Below are positions 1-8,143 of a stretch of 36,323 nucleotides of DNA, piece after piece. The notes below the pieces were generated by a model that worked only from the letters and a program-made list of their open reading frames with translations, was not told the origin of the DNA and did no database searches. The DNA is from an uncultured Acidobacteriota bacterium (GTDB lineage Bacteria; Acidobacteriota; Terriglobia; Bryobacterales; Bryobacteraceae): positions 1-36,323 of the forward strand of contig CADECY010000011.1 in NCBI GenBank assembly GCA_902825945.1, in the 5' to 3' direction. Both the position numbers and the translations under genes were made by a program. How positions within the stretch are numbered: the stretch's first letter is position 1; every line of letters starts with the position of its first letter.

Positions 1-2
1 GC

Positions 3-1433
3 ACGGAAGTAACCGACGCGGTGAACGCAGTGGCCGTGGTGGGAACCAACACCTGGGACGCCTGGCAGGCCGCTAAGCGCCTTGCCGTCTCCTGGAAGCT
101 GCCGGCCAATGCCGCCGACCTCAACTCCGCGAAGTTCCTGGCTGATGCCGCCGCCCTAGCCAACTCGGCTCCCGCGGGGAGCCTGTACACCGTGGAGGGT
201 GACGCAGCAGCGGCTGCCGCGGCATTGGCCCCGTCAGCGAAGATTATCGATGCTTCCTACACTCTCCCATATGTCGCGCATGCCTGCATGGAAGTTCTGA
301 ACTGCACGGTGAACTTAGTTGCCGGCGTGATGTGCGAAATTTGGGCTCCAACTCAGTCGGCCCGGTCCGTGCTGCAGTTGGCGATGACACTCACCGGTTT
401 ACCCGCCGAAAAGGTCAAGGTGAACACCATGTACCTGGGCGGCGGGCTCGGCCGGAAAGCCGAGACCGATTTCGTGAGCCAAGCCATCCAGGTAGCGCAA
501 GCCGTCGGCAAGCCGGTGAAGCTGATGTGGCCGCGAGAGGAAGACTTCACGCGCGATCAGTACCGCCCAATGGCGCTCGTCAAGGCCAAGGCCGGACTCG
601 ACGCCGCGGGCAACATCACGGGTTGGACCTACCGGAATGTGTCGCCCTCGATTCTGGGACAGCGCGGGAACGTGCTGGGAGCCAAGGGCGACAGCCAGGG
701 CTACGAGGCGTCCAACGCGCTGCCGTACAACATCGGCAGCCGCGTGGTGGAGTGGGTAGCGCATCCTTCGCCCATTCCGGTGGGCTTTTGGCGCAGCGTG
801 GGCGCTTCCATCAACACGTTCGCTGTCGAAAGCCTAATGGACGAATTGGCCGTGGCCGCCGGGCAGGATCCCTATACGTTCCGGCGGTCCAAGCTCACCG
901 ACCCGCGCTGGATCGCGGTGCTCGATGCCGTGGCCACGCTCTCTAACTGGACGGCGGGCCCAGCGTCGGGCCGCGCTCGAGGTATTGCCATCGGTGCGGC
1001 CTTCAACTCTATCGTGGCGCAGGTGGCCGAGGTCTCGAACGTGACCTCCACGGGTTTGACGGTCAACCGCGTGTGGCTGGCCATCGATCCCTACATTCAC
1101 GTGAATCCCGGTCAAGTCGAGGCCCAAATGCAGGGCGGCATCGTGCACGGGCTGAATGCGGCCCTTTACGGACAGCAGACTTTCAAGGGCGGAGCCGCCC
1201 AGGTGAAAAACTTCCGCAACAGCCGGATGATTCGCCTGAACGAGATGCCGCAGGTAGCCGTGAAGATCATTGCCAACCCCGCCGCTTCAGATCGCACTCG
1301 GATCATCGGCGGCGCCGGCGAGTTGGGCGTGCCCACCATCGCGCCCGCCATTGGCAACGCAGTGTTCAAGCTGACGGGTAAGCGCCAGCGTTCGCTGCCT
1401 TTCTTCCCCGGCGCGCTGATGGGTGGGCTGTAG
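3..1433 (+). CDS. Molybdopterin-binding aldehyde oxidase/isoquinoline 1-oxidoreductase beta-type subunit, 5' partial
   Basis: This is the C-terminal two thirds of a molybdenum hydroxylase large subunit (xanthine dehydrogenase superfamily, closest to isoquinoline 1-oxidoreductase beta). The family hydroxylates N-heterocycles or aldehydes at a Mo-pterin centre and passes electrons to a separate 2Fe-2S subunit. The frame is open from base 3 with no convincing start, so the gene begins outside the window; about 477 residues are present of a usual 700-750. Visible motifs are the Mo-cofactor segment around GGGLGRKAE, the substrate-channel segment PVGFWRSVGAS, a Q-rich GGIVHGLNAALYG stretch, and near the end GGAGELGVP, which carries the catalytic Glu of the family. 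It is followed after 17 nt by an XdhC-type maturation gene, which supports a Mo enzyme. The substrate cannot be read from sequence. Confidence 0.9.
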   Translation, partial: TEVTDAVNAVAVVGTNTWDAWQAAKRLAVSWKLPANAADLNSAKFLADAAALANSAPAGSLYTVEGDAAAAAAALAPSAKIIDASYTLPYVAHACMEVLNCTVNLVAGVMCEIWAPTQSARSVLQLAMTLTGLPAEKVKVNTMYLGGGLGRKAETDFVSQAIQVAQAVGKPVKLMWPREEDFTRDQYRPMALVKAKAGLDAAGNITGWTYRNVSPSILGQRGNVLGAKGDSQGYEASNALPYNIGSRVVEWVAHPSPIPVGFWRSVGASINTFAVESLMDELAVAAGQDPYTFRRSKLTDPRWIAVLDAVATLSNWTAGPASGRARGIAIGAAFNSIVAQVAEVSNVTSTGLTVNRVWLAIDPYIHVNPGQVEAQMQGGIVHGLNAALYGQQTFKGGAAQVKNFRNSRMIRLNEMPQVAVKIIANPAASDRTRIIGGAGELGVPTIAPAIGNAVFKLTGKRQRSLPFFPGALMGGL

Positions 1434-1439
1434 AACAAT

Positions 1440-1445
1440 AAGGAG
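1440..1445 (+). promoter_or_regulatory. Ribosome binding site of the xdhC-like gene
   Basis: A perfect AAGGAG lies 5 nt before the ATG at 1451. It fixes the start of the XdhC-like gene and shows independent translation initiation after the upstream stop at 1431-1433. Confidence 0.75.
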
Positions 1446-1450
1446 CCCGC

Positions 1451-2596
1451 ATGCGCGAGTTGAATGCCATTCTGGACGCCTGGTGTTCCAGCCAGGATGC
1501 GCCTGGCGTGCTGGCAACCGTGTTGCATGTGGAGGGGTCGGCCTACCGCCGGCCCGGCGCGCGCATGCTCATCTCGGCAGATGGCTGCACGCGGATCGGC
1601 ACCATCAGCGGCGGGTGTCTCGAAGGTGACATCGCCAAAAAGGCGGCTTGGTGGACCGCGCAGGGCGATCCGGTGGTGCGAGTCTATGACACGCTGTCGG
1701 ATGAGGAAGCGGTCTGGGAGTTCGGCCTGGGCTGCAGTGGCATCATCCACGTGCTCCTGGAGCGGGTGGAATCTCCAGCCACACAAGCCCTGCTTGCCTA
1801 TCTGGACGGAGCGCAACAGGCCGGCCGGGAAGTGGTCATCGGCACCGTACTGGCCGCTGCTCCGGATTGCGGCCACAGGACGGGTGATCACCTGTTCGGC
1901 GGGCCGGGAGCGTTTCCCGGCCCGTTGGCCGCGGCGGCGCGAGAGACCCTCGACTCGCGCCACAGCCGCCTGGTGAACACTCCGTCGGCCAGCGTCTTTG
2001 TCGAGTACGTCGGCCCGCCACGACGGCTGGTGATCTTCGGCGCCGGACATGATGTGATTCCGGTCGTCCGCCAGGCGGCCGCGCTCGGATGGGATACCAC
2101 CGTGGCCGACGTGCGCTCCGGCTATGCTAAGCCTGAGCGCTTTCCCGGCGCAAGCCGCGTCGCGATGCTCCCGCCGAACGGGCCGTTGCCGGAAGACATC
2201 GAAATCGACCGCGACACGGCGGTCGTGGTAATGACTCACAATCTCCAACTCGATGCGCGGCTGCTGCCGCAACTGCTGCGCGCCCGGCCCGCCTACCTGG
2301 GTCTGCTCGGGCCCAGACGGCGGTTGCGGCGAGTGTGTTGCGAGGCCGGTCTCGACCCTGACGCCCTGGACCTCCACGCGCCGGCCGGGCTCGATTTGGG
2401 CGGTGACACTCCGGAAGCGATCGCCCTGGCGATTACGGCCGAGATTCACGCTGCGTTGCATGGACGAGCCGGTGGTTCGTTACGCTGGAACCTGGGATCC
2501 ATCCATGCGCCCGCCATCGAGGTAGGCCGTCGCGCCGCGGCTACGCTGGAAATCTTGGAGCCTGGCCAGGTGTCCTGTGAGGTGGTGAATGCATGA
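1451..2596 (+). CDS. XdhC/CoxI family molybdenum hydroxylase maturation factor
   Basis: This 381-residue protein has both halves of the XdhC/CoxI family. The N-terminal CoxI part includes VLHVEGSAYRRPGARM and the turn GTISGGCLEGD. The C-terminal part is Rossmann-like, opening with RRLVIFGAGHD and continuing through VVVMTHNLQLD and GLLGPRRRL to GDTPEAIALAI. Known members bind molybdenum cofactor, help install the equatorial sulfido ligand and insert the cofactor into xanthine-dehydrogenase-type enzymes. The start is set by AAGGAG 5 nt upstream. The gene lies between a Mo hydroxylase subunit and a MocA-like gene, whose start overlaps its stop by 8 nt, so the three are probably one transcript. 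It very likely matures the enzyme encoded just upstream. Confidence 0.92.
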   Translation: MRELNAILDAWCSSQDAPGVLATVLHVEGSAYRRPGARMLISADGCTRIGTISGGCLEGDIAKKAAWWTAQGDPVVRVYDTLSDEEAVWEFGLGCSGIIHVLLERVESPATQALLAYLDGAQQAGREVVIGTVLAAAPDCGHRTGDHLFGGPGAFPGPLAAAARETLDSRHSRLVNTPSASVFVEYVGPPRRLVIFGAGHDVIPVVRQAAALGWDTTVADVRSGYAKPERFPGASRVAMLPPNGPLPEDIEIDRDTAVVVMTHNLQLDARLLPQLLRARPAYLGLLGPRRRLRRVCCEAGLDPDALDLHAPAGLDLGGDTPEAIALAITAEIHAALHGRAGGSLRWNLGSIHAPAIEVGRRAAATLEILEPGQVSCEVVNA

Positions 2597-3206
2597 GTTC
2601 GGTTTGGTGCTTCTGGCCGCCGGCAACGCCTCGCGCATGGGACAACCCAAGCAATTGATGGATTTCGGCGGCGTCCCACTGGTGCGACACGCGGCCACGG
2701 AGGCGCTCGCCTCCGGCTGCGCTCCGGTGGTGGTGGTCTGCGGCGCTGAGAGCGCCGCGGTCACGGCCGCGCTCGGCGGATTGGCGGTCGAAATTGCCTA
2801 CAATGACCGCTGGGCCGAAGGAATGGGAACGTCTATCCATTGCGGCATCCGGCGCCTGGAGTCCTACGCTCCGGCACCGCCCGCCGGCCTGATTCTCTCT
2901 CTGGCCGATCAGCCCTTGCTCGATCGCGACGCGTTTCGCCGCCTCGTGGAAATCCAACACGGCACTGGCCTGCCGATCGTCACTTCCACCTATGACGGAA
3001 CAGTGGGTGTGCCAGTTCTTTTCACTCGAGAGATGTTCGCGGAGTTGCTGGCGCTGCCGCCCTCGCAGGGCTGCAAGGGGGTCATCCAGCGCAATGCGGC
3101 CCGCGCCGCGCGTCTGGAGTGCCCGGACGCTCTCGCCGACATCGACACGCCTGGTGACTTCGATCGAGTGCTTGGAGAATTCAGGCGCAGGCGGCTACTG
3201 AAGTAG
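2589..3206 (+). CDS. mocA: MocA-like molybdenum cofactor cytidylyltransferase / NTP transferase
   Basis: This 205-residue protein belongs to the MobA/MocA nucleotidyltransferase family. The signature loop LAAGNASRMGQPKQL (residues about 9-23) binds the nucleotide. LSLADQPLL holds the metal-binding Asp region, and the C-terminal DALADIDTPGDF is typical of MocA. MocA converts Mo-molybdopterin to the cytosine dinucleotide form used by many bacterial Mo hydroxylases, which agrees with the upstream large subunit and XdhC. The ATG at 2589 overlaps the XdhC stop by 8 nt, and a GAGGTGG stretch just upstream can act as the ribosome site; an ATG at 2593 is in another frame. A MobA-type GMP transferase is less likely given the xanthine-dehydrogenase-type neighbours. 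The gene converges on the subtilase gene with only 10 nt between, and I see no terminator hairpin there. Confidence 0.85.
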   Translation: MHEFGLVLLAAGNASRMGQPKQLMDFGGVPLVRHAATEALASGCAPVVVVCGAESAAVTAALGGLAVEIAYNDRWAEGMGTSIHCGIRRLESYAPAPPAGLILSLADQPLLDRDAFRRLVEIQHGTGLPIVTSTYDGTVGVPVLFTREMFAELLALPPSQGCKGVIQRNAARAARLECPDALADIDTPGDFDRVLGEFRRRRLLK

Positions 3207-3216
3207 CCGTGGCGCG

Positions 3217-4554
3217 TTAGTTGAGCAGGGAGTGGAGAATCGAGTTCACCAGCGACAACCGCGCGTCACCCATGTCCTGTGAAATCCGCTGGCCGTGGTC
3301 AAAAGCATCCTTCACCTGATCGAACGTCGCCTTTGGGCGCGCCTGCTGCATCAGAGCCACCGCTCCGGCCACCTGCGCGGTGCTGAAGCTCGTGCCCCAC
3401 ACGCCTGCATAGTGATTACCCGGGTATGTTGTGATGACAGCCTCGCCAGGCGCCGACGTGCGCACCGAGCCGCCGAAATTGCTGAACGCGCTGCGGCGGT
3501 CCGCGTAGTTGGTCGAGCCCACGCCCAGCACTTTGTTGAACGCCGACGGATACACCACGCGGTCCGCTCCTTCGTTGCCAGCCGAGGCCACGCAGATCAC
3601 GCCTTTGCTCGCCGCGTAGGCCAAGGCTCGCTTCAATTCGGCCGACGGTGAGCTCATGCTGAAGCTCATGCTAATGATGGTGGCGCCATGGTCGGCGGCG
3701 TAGAAGACAGCCCGCGCGATATGCGACAGCGAGGCCGACCCATCCCCGCGGAACGCCTTCAACGGCATGATGCGCGCTTGTGGCGCGATCAGGTGCACCA
3801 GCCCCGCCACCATCGTGCCGTGGCCGAACGCCAGGGGAATCTTCCCGCCGTCCAGGATTACCACCGTGGACTGATCGAGGATCACCACCGTGGATTGATT
3901 CAGGCGAACGGGTGTCTGCTTGCCCTCGAGGATCACGGTTGATTGATCGAGCGCCGCGACTGTGGCCGGGTCAAGATCCGCCCACTCGCTGGCTTGGCCG
4001 GGCAACTCGCGGGTGAAGTCGTAACCGGGAACCAGTACGCGGCTCAGGGCGAGATGCTTCGGATCCACACCCGTGTCGATGATCGCCACCGTAGCCACCG
4101 ATCCGGCGCCGAAGCGCTGAAGCGCGTCCAGCAGGCTCACGATCCGCGTGGCCGGCTGGCGCACGTAGCTCTCGCGAACATGGCTCCCGAAGAACGGGAC
4201 GGTGGAGGATAGCGCCAGCTGTTCGGTCAACGCTTCCGGTGCCGCCTGCGCCCGCGAGGCCGAATGCGCTTCCGCCCCGGGGTACTCGGCGTCCCGTTCA
4301 AACTCCAGCACCCCGGCCGCGCCGCGTATGGCGGCGATCGTAGTGACCGTGAGCGGGGCCGCCGTGGAGACGGACCACGCCGCATGCTGCTGGTCGCGCC
4401 AAGACCTCCCCAACCGCAGCGAGTAGCGAGCTGCCAGTGGCGCCGGGTCCACGGCGGGCTTGGTTTCCAAGATGTATCGAGTTTCGGCCAAGGCGGGGCA
4501 AGCCAGGGCCACGCAAAGAGCGGCTCCTGCCGCGCTCAACAAACGAGAATTCAC
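3217..4554 (-). CDS. Secreted S8 family subtilisin-like serine protease with LDQSTVV repeats
   Basis: This is a subtilase with a complete catalytic set, numbered from the GTG at 4554: Asp160 (AIIDTGVD), His245 (FGHGTMVAG), Asn326 (SAGNEG) and Ser389 (GTSFSTAQVAG). A typical signal peptide ends ACPALA-E at residue 23. Residues about 24-120 look like a propeptide, so the product is probably exported and self-processed. The GTG is preferred over an in-frame TTG at 4575 because AGGAG (4561-4565) precedes it by 6 nt and the signal peptide then starts cleanly. Between the Asp and His blocks is an odd insert holding three copies of a (L)DQSTVVIL-type unit. The gene is last in the minus-strand operon, 39 nt after the zinc-finger gene. 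Total length is 445 residues, normal for the family with a propeptide. The substrate is unknown. Confidence 0.92.
   Translation of the reverse strand: MNSRLLSAAGAALCVALACPALAETRYILETKPAVDPAPLAARYSLRLGRSWRDQQHAAWSVSTAAPLTVTTIAAIRGAAGVLEFERDAEYPGAEAHSASRAQAAPEALTEQLALSSTVPFFGSHVRESYVRQPATRIVSLLDALQRFGAGSVATVAIIDTGVDPKHLALSRVLVPGYDFTRELPGQASEWADLDPATVAALDQSTVILEGKQTPVRLNQSTVVILDQSTVVILDGGKIPLAFGHGTMVAGLVHLIAPQARIMPLKAFRGDGSASLSHIARAVFYAADHGATIISMSFSMSSPSAELKRALAYAASKGVICVASAGNEGADRVVYPSAFNKVLGVGSTNYADRRSAFSNFGGSVRTSAPGEAVITTYPGNHYAGVWGTSFSTAQVAGAVALMQQARPKATFDQVKDAFDHGQRISQDMGDARLSLVNSILHSLLN
3855..3945 (-). repeat. In-gene tandem repeat encoding (L)DQSTVVIL-like units
   Basis: The DNA holds three related units of roughly 24-27 bp, two of them almost adjacent with a common core ACCACCGTGGA on the plus strand. 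They encode LDQSTVIL, LNQSTVVIL and LDQSTVVIL inside the S8 protease, between catalytic Asp and His. The frame is preserved, so this is a protein-level repeat and not an intergenic element. Confidence 0.7.
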
Positions 4555-4560
4555 TGGAGT

Positions 4561-4565
4561 CTCCT
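4561..4565 (-). promoter_or_regulatory. Ribosome binding site deciding the subtilase start
   Basis: AGGAG on the minus strand lies 6 nt before the GTG at 4554. The longer in-frame TTG start at 4575 has no comparable site and would add seven polar residues before the signal peptide. Confidence 0.6.
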
Positions 4566-4593
4566 GATCATGCAACCGGACGCTCGAGCAGGT

Positions 4594-5229
4594 CTATTTC
4601 CTTTTCCTGTTTTCTATCGACAAGTCGAACTGGCAACTATCCTCCCGAATGACGATTCGCAGCATACCGGCCGGCGTGGCCGCATAGCTCAGCAGAAACT
4701 CACCGAATTGGTTCGTCTCCGTTTCGCGCAGGGTTTTGCCGCGAGCCACCACCTGCACCAGGGCGCCTTCCACCCCCTGGGAGCCCAGACCGCGCCGTAC
4801 CACCTGACCGGCAAGGTCGGTGCCCGGAGCGCCGCCGCCCGCAGGCTCCACCCGCAGGTCCACATCGTAGTCCCCAGCGCTGTAGCTCAATTGGCGGGCG
4901 GAGGCTGCCGAGCCCCGCACGCCCACCGGAAGCCCGGCGGCGGCACCGCTGTCGAACGTTAGCACGGCTGCTAGTTGGCGCACGCGTTGCAACCAATCGA
5001 GGGCTGGACCGGGCCGGAAGATCGCCTTGGCCTGAACCGTTAGCTCGGACGGCACGGACGACTCCCGGTCAGCCGCCGCGGTTTTCACGACGGCGGAAAG
5101 GTCGGCCGCGATCGCACGGCAGGCAGCGCAGGTCCGCAGATGTTCCCGCATGGTGCCGACAGCCGTTTTGCCGGCCAGACCGCGGACGTAGTCAGACCAT
5201 TCGGGGACGCTAGGGTGTGTCGCTTTCAC
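4594..5229 (-). CDS. Putative zinc-finger (zf-HC2-like) protein with C-terminal beta-sandwich domain
   Basis: This protein of about 211 residues carries an H-x3-C-x2-C motif (His30, Cys34, Cys37 in EHLRTCAAC), the mark of zinc-binding anti-sigma-like domains (zf-HC2). The middle is Ala-rich and unassigned. The last 80 residues (DLAGQVVRRG to FDLSIENRKRK) resemble a carboxypeptidase-regulatory or Fn3-like beta-sandwich with a NQFGEFLLSY strand. There is no signal peptide and no clear membrane helix, unlike most membrane-bound anti-sigma factors. I place the start at the GTG at 5229, whose GTGA overlaps the stop of the small upstream frame; an in-frame GTG at 5238 after GAGAAAGA is the alternative. 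An ECF sigma gene lies two genes upstream in the same operon, so a role as a soluble anti-sigma factor is plausible but unproven. Confidence 0.75.
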   Translation of the reverse strand: MKATHPSVPEWSDYVRGLAGKTAVGTMREHLRTCAACRAIAADLSAVVKTAAADRESSVPSELTVQAKAIFRPGPALDWLQRVRQLAAVLTFDSGAAAGLPVGVRGSAASARQLSYSAGDYDVDLRVEPAGGGAPGTDLAGQVVRRGLGSQGVEGALVQVVARGKTLRETETNQFGEFLLSYAATPAGMLRIVIREDSCQFDLSIENRKRK

Positions 5230-5306
5230 TTCGCGCACTCTTTCTCACAGTCTAAGGGAATCGCCGGAGCGGAAAAATATACCTGGCCGTAATTATTTCT
5301 GCTCAT
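5226..5306 (-). CDS. Possible 26-residue microprotein between CHAT and zinc-finger genes
   Basis: A 26-codon frame exactly fills the gap between its neighbours. Its ATG overlaps the CHAT stop as ATGA (5303-5306) and its TGA overlaps the next gene's GTG as GTGA (5226-5229), the same coupling seen throughout the operon. The peptide starts MSRNNYGQVYF and ends LDCEKECAK, with two Cys three residues apart and no signal peptide. Against it being a real gene, codon use is AT-rich (AGA, AAT, GTA, TTA; only about half the third positions are G or C), unlike the neighbours. It could be a leader that only couples translation, a short partner or substrate of the CHAT protein, or chance. I know of no family for it. 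Confidence 0.4.
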   Translation of the reverse strand: MSRNNYGQVYFSAPAIPLDCEKECAK

Positions 5307-8143
5307 GGGGCGTCGCCGATCAGGATGAAGGGCGCCCAATGGTACGGGTGAGGGTAGCGAGCCCGGACATCCCGCATGGCCCGCGCCATGGCTTCCCCAA
5401 CCGGCAATTGCCCGCCCCATTGCGTGTAGAAGCTGCGCATGAAGTCGCTGGTCGCGGCGTCGTCCACCTCCCATAACGAGGCCACCAGGCGCCGAACGCC
5501 GGACGCCAGAAAGCCTCGCATCAGTCCCAGCAACTCGTCGCCCCCCACAGGCAGGCTCAGGCCGGAGTTGCAAGAACTTAGCGTCAACAAGTCCACATCG
5601 CATCGGGCGGACATCAGATCGAGAAGACTCAGCCGCTCGCCGGCGAGTTGCAGGGCGGAAAACATGGGATTGTCCTGCCGGAAAATGCCGTGAGCCGCCA
5701 GATGCATGATGTGCGCTCCTCCGGCGGCTTCTCCTAGAAACGTCTGGCGCGTCGCGTTCTCACCCGTGTAGAGCCGTGAACCGGGAATGAGCCCGGCAAC
5801 GGCCCGTGCTTCGGCCTCGATGTGGGGATTGCGGGGGTCGGGCGCGGCGATCACGCAGGAGTGCCGGGGCACCGCTTCGGCGACGCGCGGCCGGCGGCAA
5901 GCGGCGTAGACGCTAGCACTCGGCGCATAGGAGACGGTGAAGCGGTCGATGACGGCCCGAGCGCCGTCGTGGAGAGCCGCGAACGGGATCGCATGGAGCA
6001 GACGGTGTGGAGCGAACACCAGGTGCCCGCACCCGGACAGCCAGTCTTCGATGGGGCCAATCAGGAGACGATACAGCTCCCGCAGGTGATGCTGCGCTTC
6101 GGCCAGCCTCGTCTGCTTTCCAGGCACGGAGGCCCGCCCCATTTGAAATCGGAGCAAACGGCACTCCTGCCGAAGCGGCGCGGTGGAACCGAGCCGCTGA
6201 ACGGAAAGGCGGCCGTCTCTCAGCCCGAACGCCCAGAGCTCCCCGCGCGCCTCGAAGTACTCCACGAGCGCGCAGGACTCCGGAATGGCCGAGTGCAGGG
6301 CGTCCACCGCGTCTAACGGCGCCGGCGCCGGCGTGGCCGCCTTAACCCCGGCGCGCCGGGCGGCGTATTCTTCGGACAACTGCTTCTCGAGCTCTTCGGC
6401 CCGATGGCGGAGTTCGCCTGCGGTGACACTCGCCAGATCGCGCCGCTCGAGCAGCGCCGCCAGTTCGATTTGCCGGTAGTGCCAGTTGAGGTCGCGGCGC
6501 AACTGCTCGGCTGAGTCGCTCAAGGCATCACCCGAATTGCCGTCCGGCGCCGGATGCAGGAGCCGGTCCACCAGGCTGCGCGACTTGGCTTGCTGCACGA
6601 GCAACAGCGCGCGGGCCTGATTCTCGCCGCTTCCGGCGGCTGACGCTGAATCGAGAGCCATGGACACCAGCGCTTCGTAGACGGCCAGCTTGTCCTTGAG
6701 AAGCGAAATGCGCAGGTCCTCCATATCCAGCCGGCCGCGCAGATCCTCCAGCACGGCGCGAGCGGCCTCATAGGACACCACCGCTTGCGCCCACCGTCCC
6801 TGGCGCTCTCTTACTTCGCCCTCCAGCAGGTGCGCGTGGAACCCGAGGGAAGGCGAGGACGCCGTCAAGCCCGACGCCAGAGTCTGCCGGCCGATGGCGC
6901 CTGCGCGATCGAGTTGACCCTCTCGCAGCCACAGCCTTGCGAGCAGCAGTTGGCAATGCGCGGCGCGCGTGGGCATCGTGGTCTCGGCAAGCGTGCGCCC
7001 GGCCGCCGCACCCAACCGCTGCGCTACCACGAAGCGGCCCTCGTGGAAGGCTACGACAGCCCGCAGCAGATCGATGAGAGCCGGCCACACCCGGTTCCCT
7101 TCGGCGGCGAACAGCGCACGGCCCCGGCGCAACAACCGGCCCGCTCCGGGCAACTCACCCCGCTGGCTGGCCGCAACGCCGAGGTTGACATATGCCTTGG
7201 CTTGCTCGTATCGCATGCCCAGTTTGCCGAACGCCGCGGCGGCCCGCCGGGCCAGCGCATGGCCCTCTTCGGTCAGATTGAGTTCGAGAGCCAGTTCGGA
7301 TTCATCCAAGTCGCACAGCGCAGCATGATAGGCGTCGCCGGTTTGGCGGCACACTTCGCGCGAATGATAGTAGGCGCGGCGGGCCTGGGCGTAGTCGCCG
7401 CGAAGGAAGTACAGGTACGCGATATTGTAGTCGGCCTGCGCGGTGAGCGGCGCGAGCCCGTGGCTCCGTGTCAATTCGGTGGTCTGCCGGTAGTAGTCCA
7501 GGGCTTGGTGGAACTGACCGAGACTGGTGTGACTCACTACGAGATTGCTGAGTACGGCGGCGACATCCTTGGAGTCGCCTAACTCCGTCAACGCCGCCAG
7601 CGCCCGCTCGTACCGGCTAATCGCCTGGTTTGGCTGGTCCAGGCGGAAATGGATGTTGCCGACGTTGCTGTCCAGCCGCGCCAGGCGCAACGCGTCCCCG
7701 TGCCGGAGGAAAGCGGCTTCCGCGAGATCAGCCCAACCGCGGGCTTCCTCATAGCGGCCCAGGTAGATCAGCGCCTGCAGGCCGCTGGACCGCGTGCGAG
7801 CCTCCTCCACGTCGCGGCCCAGGGCGGCGAATGCATCGGCCGCCGCTTCGTAGGCACTGGCCGCAGCGCCGTGTTCGCCTTTCGTAAACAGCAAATGTGC
7901 CTGGCCTCGGCTGGCGTACGCGGCGGCGAGGGCATCGCCGCTAAGCGCTGCCCATTGCGCGGCGGCGGCGTTCAAACGCGCGGCCCGCGCCTGATCCGTA
8001 TAGATGCAGGCGACGAGAGCGGCCTGCAGCTGCGCGGCAAGTTCGCCGCGCACCTTTGCGTCCCCGGCGGCGTTCTCCAGAAGGCGGCCACACTGGCCTG
8101 CATCTTCGGCGAGGCATACCGCGGCGATCATATCGTCCTTCAT
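5303..8143 (-). CDS. TPR-repeat CHAT domain (caspase-like) protein
   Basis: This 946-residue protein has many tetratricopeptide repeats over roughly residues 50-500 (e.g. GNIHFRLDQPNQAISRYERAL). A helical linker of about 500-650 contains long Glu/Arg-rich stretches, and a C-terminal CHAT domain follows. The caspase-type dyad is intact: His818 in HLAAHGIF and Cys858 in LTLSSCNSG. The end PYHWAPFILIGD is typical of CHAT. CHAT proteins are cysteine peptidases related to separase and caspases; some act in bacterial immunity. Translation probably starts at the ATG at 8143, which overlaps the sigma-factor stop as ATGA. A longer upstream frame is only a shadow of the sigma gene. No membrane segment or signal peptide is evident, so it is presumably cytoplasmic. 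The target is unknown; operon partners are an ECF sigma factor, a zinc-finger protein and a secreted protease. Confidence 0.9.
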   Translation of the reverse strand: MKDDMIAAVCLAEDAGQCGRLLENAAGDAKVRGELAAQLQAALVACIYTDQARAARLNAAAAQWAALSGDALAAAYASRGQAHLLFTKGEHGAAASAYEAAADAFAALGRDVEEARTRSSGLQALIYLGRYEEARGWADLAEAAFLRHGDALRLARLDSNVGNIHFRLDQPNQAISRYERALAALTELGDSKDVAAVLSNLVVSHTSLGQFHQALDYYRQTTELTRSHGLAPLTAQADYNIAYLYFLRGDYAQARRAYYHSREVCRQTGDAYHAALCDLDESELALELNLTEEGHALARRAAAAFGKLGMRYEQAKAYVNLGVAASQRGELPGAGRLLRRGRALFAAEGNRVWPALIDLLRAVVAFHEGRFVVAQRLGAAAGRTLAETTMPTRAAHCQLLLARLWLREGQLDRAGAIGRQTLASGLTASSPSLGFHAHLLEGEVRERQGRWAQAVVSYEAARAVLEDLRGRLDMEDLRISLLKDKLAVYEALVSMALDSASAAGSGENQARALLLVQQAKSRSLVDRLLHPAPDGNSGDALSDSAEQLRRDLNWHYRQIELAALLERRDLASVTAGELRHRAEELEKQLSEEYAARRAGVKAATPAPAPLDAVDALHSAIPESCALVEYFEARGELWAFGLRDGRLSVQRLGSTAPLRQECRLLRFQMGRASVPGKQTRLAEAQHHLRELYRLLIGPIEDWLSGCGHLVFAPHRLLHAIPFAALHDGARAVIDRFTVSYAPSASVYAACRRPRVAEAVPRHSCVIAAPDPRNPHIEAEARAVAGLIPGSRLYTGENATRQTFLGEAAGGAHIMHLAAHGIFRQDNPMFSALQLAGERLSLLDLMSARCDVDLLTLSSCNSGLSLPVGGDELLGLMRGFLASGVRRLVASLWEVDDAATSDFMRSFYTQWGGQLPVGEAMARAMRDVRARYPHPYHWAPFILIGDAP

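Noticed and set aside
1166..2461. 431-residue minus-strand frame across the Mo hydroxylase and XdhC genes
   Set aside because: It is a shadow of two clear plus-strand genes with no recognisable domain.
3207..3216. Bidirectional terminator between convergent mocA-like and subtilase genes
   Set aside because: Only 10 nt separate the stops and no hairpin with a T-run is present.
3855..3945. CRISPR-like repeat cluster
   Set aside because: The units are almost adjacent, without unique spacers, and encode an in-frame protein repeat.
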